A stretch of 30,509 nucleotides of DNA, from IMG/VR virus record IMGVR_UViG_3300025910_000026, positions 1-30,509 of that record. One strand, written 5' to 3'. Positions 29,496 to 30,509 of the stretch are shown here, piece after piece. The stretch is from a virus. Below the pieces are notes generated by a model, which made no database searches, was not told the origin of the DNA, and worked only from the letters and a program-made list of their open reading frames with translations. Both the position numbers and the translations under genes were made by a program. Position 1 is the first letter of the stretch. The number at the start of each line of letters is the position of its first letter.

Positions 29496-29983
29496 AGCTG
29501 CGCCACCATGATATCTTCCGGCACTACCCCATCCTCAAAGCTGATCTTGTAATCCGCAATCGCCTTGAGATGGGAGATGATGATTTCTTTCGAGAGGCCC
29601 CAGCCTTCCATGCAGCGCATGTCGTCGATGAGGATGACGCGAGGCGATAGATTCCATCTTGCTATTGAATCCAGCTCATGCAGCACGGGGCTATGGGTTT
29701 CTGTATGAGCGTCCAAGAACACAACAGAAGGTACCGCATATCCATCATGCCTTAGATAGAGGGTTGACGGCTCGCACATTACTGACGCATTCCCCCTCGG
29801 GCACGCCTCCCTTAGATGGGCGCTTGCAAGACTGGCATACAAGGCATCATTCTCACAACCAAAAGCACTTACGGCTCCACACTCAATTGCGCGTATGAGA
29901 GTGTCACCCCAACGGCTGCCGCACTCGACAAAGATCATTCCCGGCTTCACATACTTCGCCAGCACTTCGCGGGAGATACTCAC
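29492..29983 (-). CDS. class I SAM-dependent methyltransferase-like protein (163 aa)
   Basis: GTG 29983 is preferred because it overlaps the upstream stop (GTGA) with GAGGG 10 bases before it; TTG 29992 is an alternative. Motif I is MIFVECGSRWGDTLIRAIE at 16-34, then FGCENDALYASLASAH (strand 2 acidic residue), VPSVVFLDAHTETHSPVLHE with Asp 91 and VILIDDMRCMEGWG at 117-130. The strands and acidic residues at their ends fit a small Rossmann methyltransferase. A sugar or lipid-glycan substrate is suggested only by its neighbours. Confidence 0.65.
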   Translation of the reverse strand: MSISREVLAKYVKPGMIFVECGSRWGDTLIRAIECGAVSAFGCENDALYASLASAHLREACPRGNASVMCEPSTLYLRHDGYAVPSVVFLDAHTETHSPVLHELDSIARWNLSPRVILIDDMRCMEGWGLSKEIIISHLKAIADYKISFEDGVVPEDIMVAQL

Positions 29984-30509
29984 AGCGGGCAAGCCCTCAT
30001 GAAAGCGTCAGCCACTTGCGAGACATCCGGCACAAAGCTGATTGCGGGCGGCAAAGTCGGATCGTCTCTCAGGTCTACAGGATGCGGTACGTCCATTCCT
30101 ACGGAAGCAAAGTAGTCCCTGAACTTCGCCCCATCGCCTCCAAGCGAATCACTGATCTTGACCCAAGTAGCGGGAATCCCATAGGCGTGAGCCACGATGA
30201 TCCCATGCAGCGAACTCGAATAGATCATCTTGCAGGAGGCGATATCCTCGATCACTTCCTCGATAGGCTTAAACACGTCGATGAAGTCGCGGTATCTGTC
30301 GAAGGCTCTGTAGGCGTCAACGTAGTGGCTGACTACCCCAAACGGCTTACTCGGCTTGCTCTTGGGGGTGTAAAACCTCGGCAACAGCATCCCAGGATCA
30401 CCATATACCGCTGGGCAATCCCGGCCCGTTGACAGCACTCTAGCCCGCGTGAGCGGCCCACGTACCGCCATGATCTTGCACTTGGGATTTACGCCATCGG
30501 TAATGGTCC
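29980..30509 (-). CDS. polysaccharide pyruvyl transferase-like protein, C-terminal part (cut by window edge)
   Basis: The reading frame is open to the right edge, so the true start lies beyond 30509. The visible 176 or so residues contain the order typical of the pyruvyl transferase family: KIMAVRGPLTRARVLSTG, then CPAVYGDPGMLLPRFYTP, GVVSHYVDAYRAF, VIEDIASCKMIYSSSLHGII and VAHAYGIPATWVKIS. The S-S-L-H-G-I-I/V-A motif and the V-R-G-P-L-T-R motif are the best markers. Enzymes of this family transfer pyruvate from phosphoenolpyruvate to a sugar hydroxyl, adding negative charge to surface polysaccharides. It is coupled to the methyltransferase gene by a 4-base overlap. Confidence 0.8.
   Translation of the reverse strand, partial: TITDGVNPKCKIMAVRGPLTRARVLSTGRDCPAVYGDPGMLLPRFYTPKSKPSKPFGVVSHYVDAYRAFDRYRDFIDVFKPIEEVIEDIASCKMIYSSSLHGIIVAHAYGIPATWVKISDSLGGDGAKFRDYFASVGMDVPHPVDLRDDPTLPPAISFVPDVSQVADAFMRACPL

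Noticed and set aside
1-30509. tRNA genes, CRISPR arrays, insertion sequences, attachment sites
   Set aside because: No cloverleaf-like segments, regularly spaced repeats, transposase or integrase motifs, or flanking repeats were noticed in reading both strands; a tool search could still find a weak one.

Overview
The window is part of the genome of a tailed double-stranded DNA phage (or a prophage of one). The reasons are the near-complete packing of short overlapping genes, a head gene set of the Mu type (a Mu F-like minor head protein, a Mu I/Z-like protease with a nested scaffold start, a Mu T-like major capsid protein), tail genes, and a run of tiny cysteine-rich early-type proteins. The host cannot be named from the sequence. 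A lipoprotein with a lipobox at the lysis end fits a diderm host but does not prove it. Portal, terminase, endolysin and replication genes are not in the window.

Layout. Positions 2-3709 (+ strand) hold the end of a DNA methyltransferase followed by about a dozen small genes: a mini-HTH protein, several Cys4-type zinc-knuckle proteins, an HNH-like protein, a coiled-coil protein and a TrpF-like TIM barrel. This block runs rightward. From about 3789 to the right edge every gene is on the - strand and runs leftward, so the two blocks converge at about 3.79 kb. I see no clear hairpin terminator there.

Reading the - strand in transcription order (right to left), the genes fall into four groups. 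(1) 30509-23767 is a glycan-modification island: pyruvyl transferase, methyltransferase, mini-HTH, four glycosyltransferases, two more methyltransferases (one FkbM type), an NAD-dependent sugar epimerase/dehydratase and two small proteins, mostly joined by 4-bp start/stop overlaps. (2) 23767-15221 is head assembly: a protein with two GroES domains in tandem, a small protein, Mu F-like protein, a ribbon-helix-helix protein, protease/scaffold, a decoration-type protein, major capsid protein, several structural proteins and a tail-completion protein. (3) 15220-5610 is tail: tube-like protein, terminator-like protein, a very short tape-measure candidate, two large baseplate/hub candidates, a 1185-residue fibre and a small fibre-associated protein. 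(4) 5583-3789 is the terminal region: a small conserved protein, a lone glycosyltransferase, a coiled-coil membrane protein and a lipoprotein with an EF-hand-like loop.

The most notable points are the sugar-modification island joined without a break to the head operon, suggesting late expression and perhaps virion glycosylation; the tandem-GroES co-chaperonin, an architecture known from chloroplast Cpn20; a probable ATC start codon behind a strong ribosome binding site; two DNA-binding mini-proteins and one RHH protein too short for ordinary gene calling; and a TrpF-like barrel without the catalytic cysteine.
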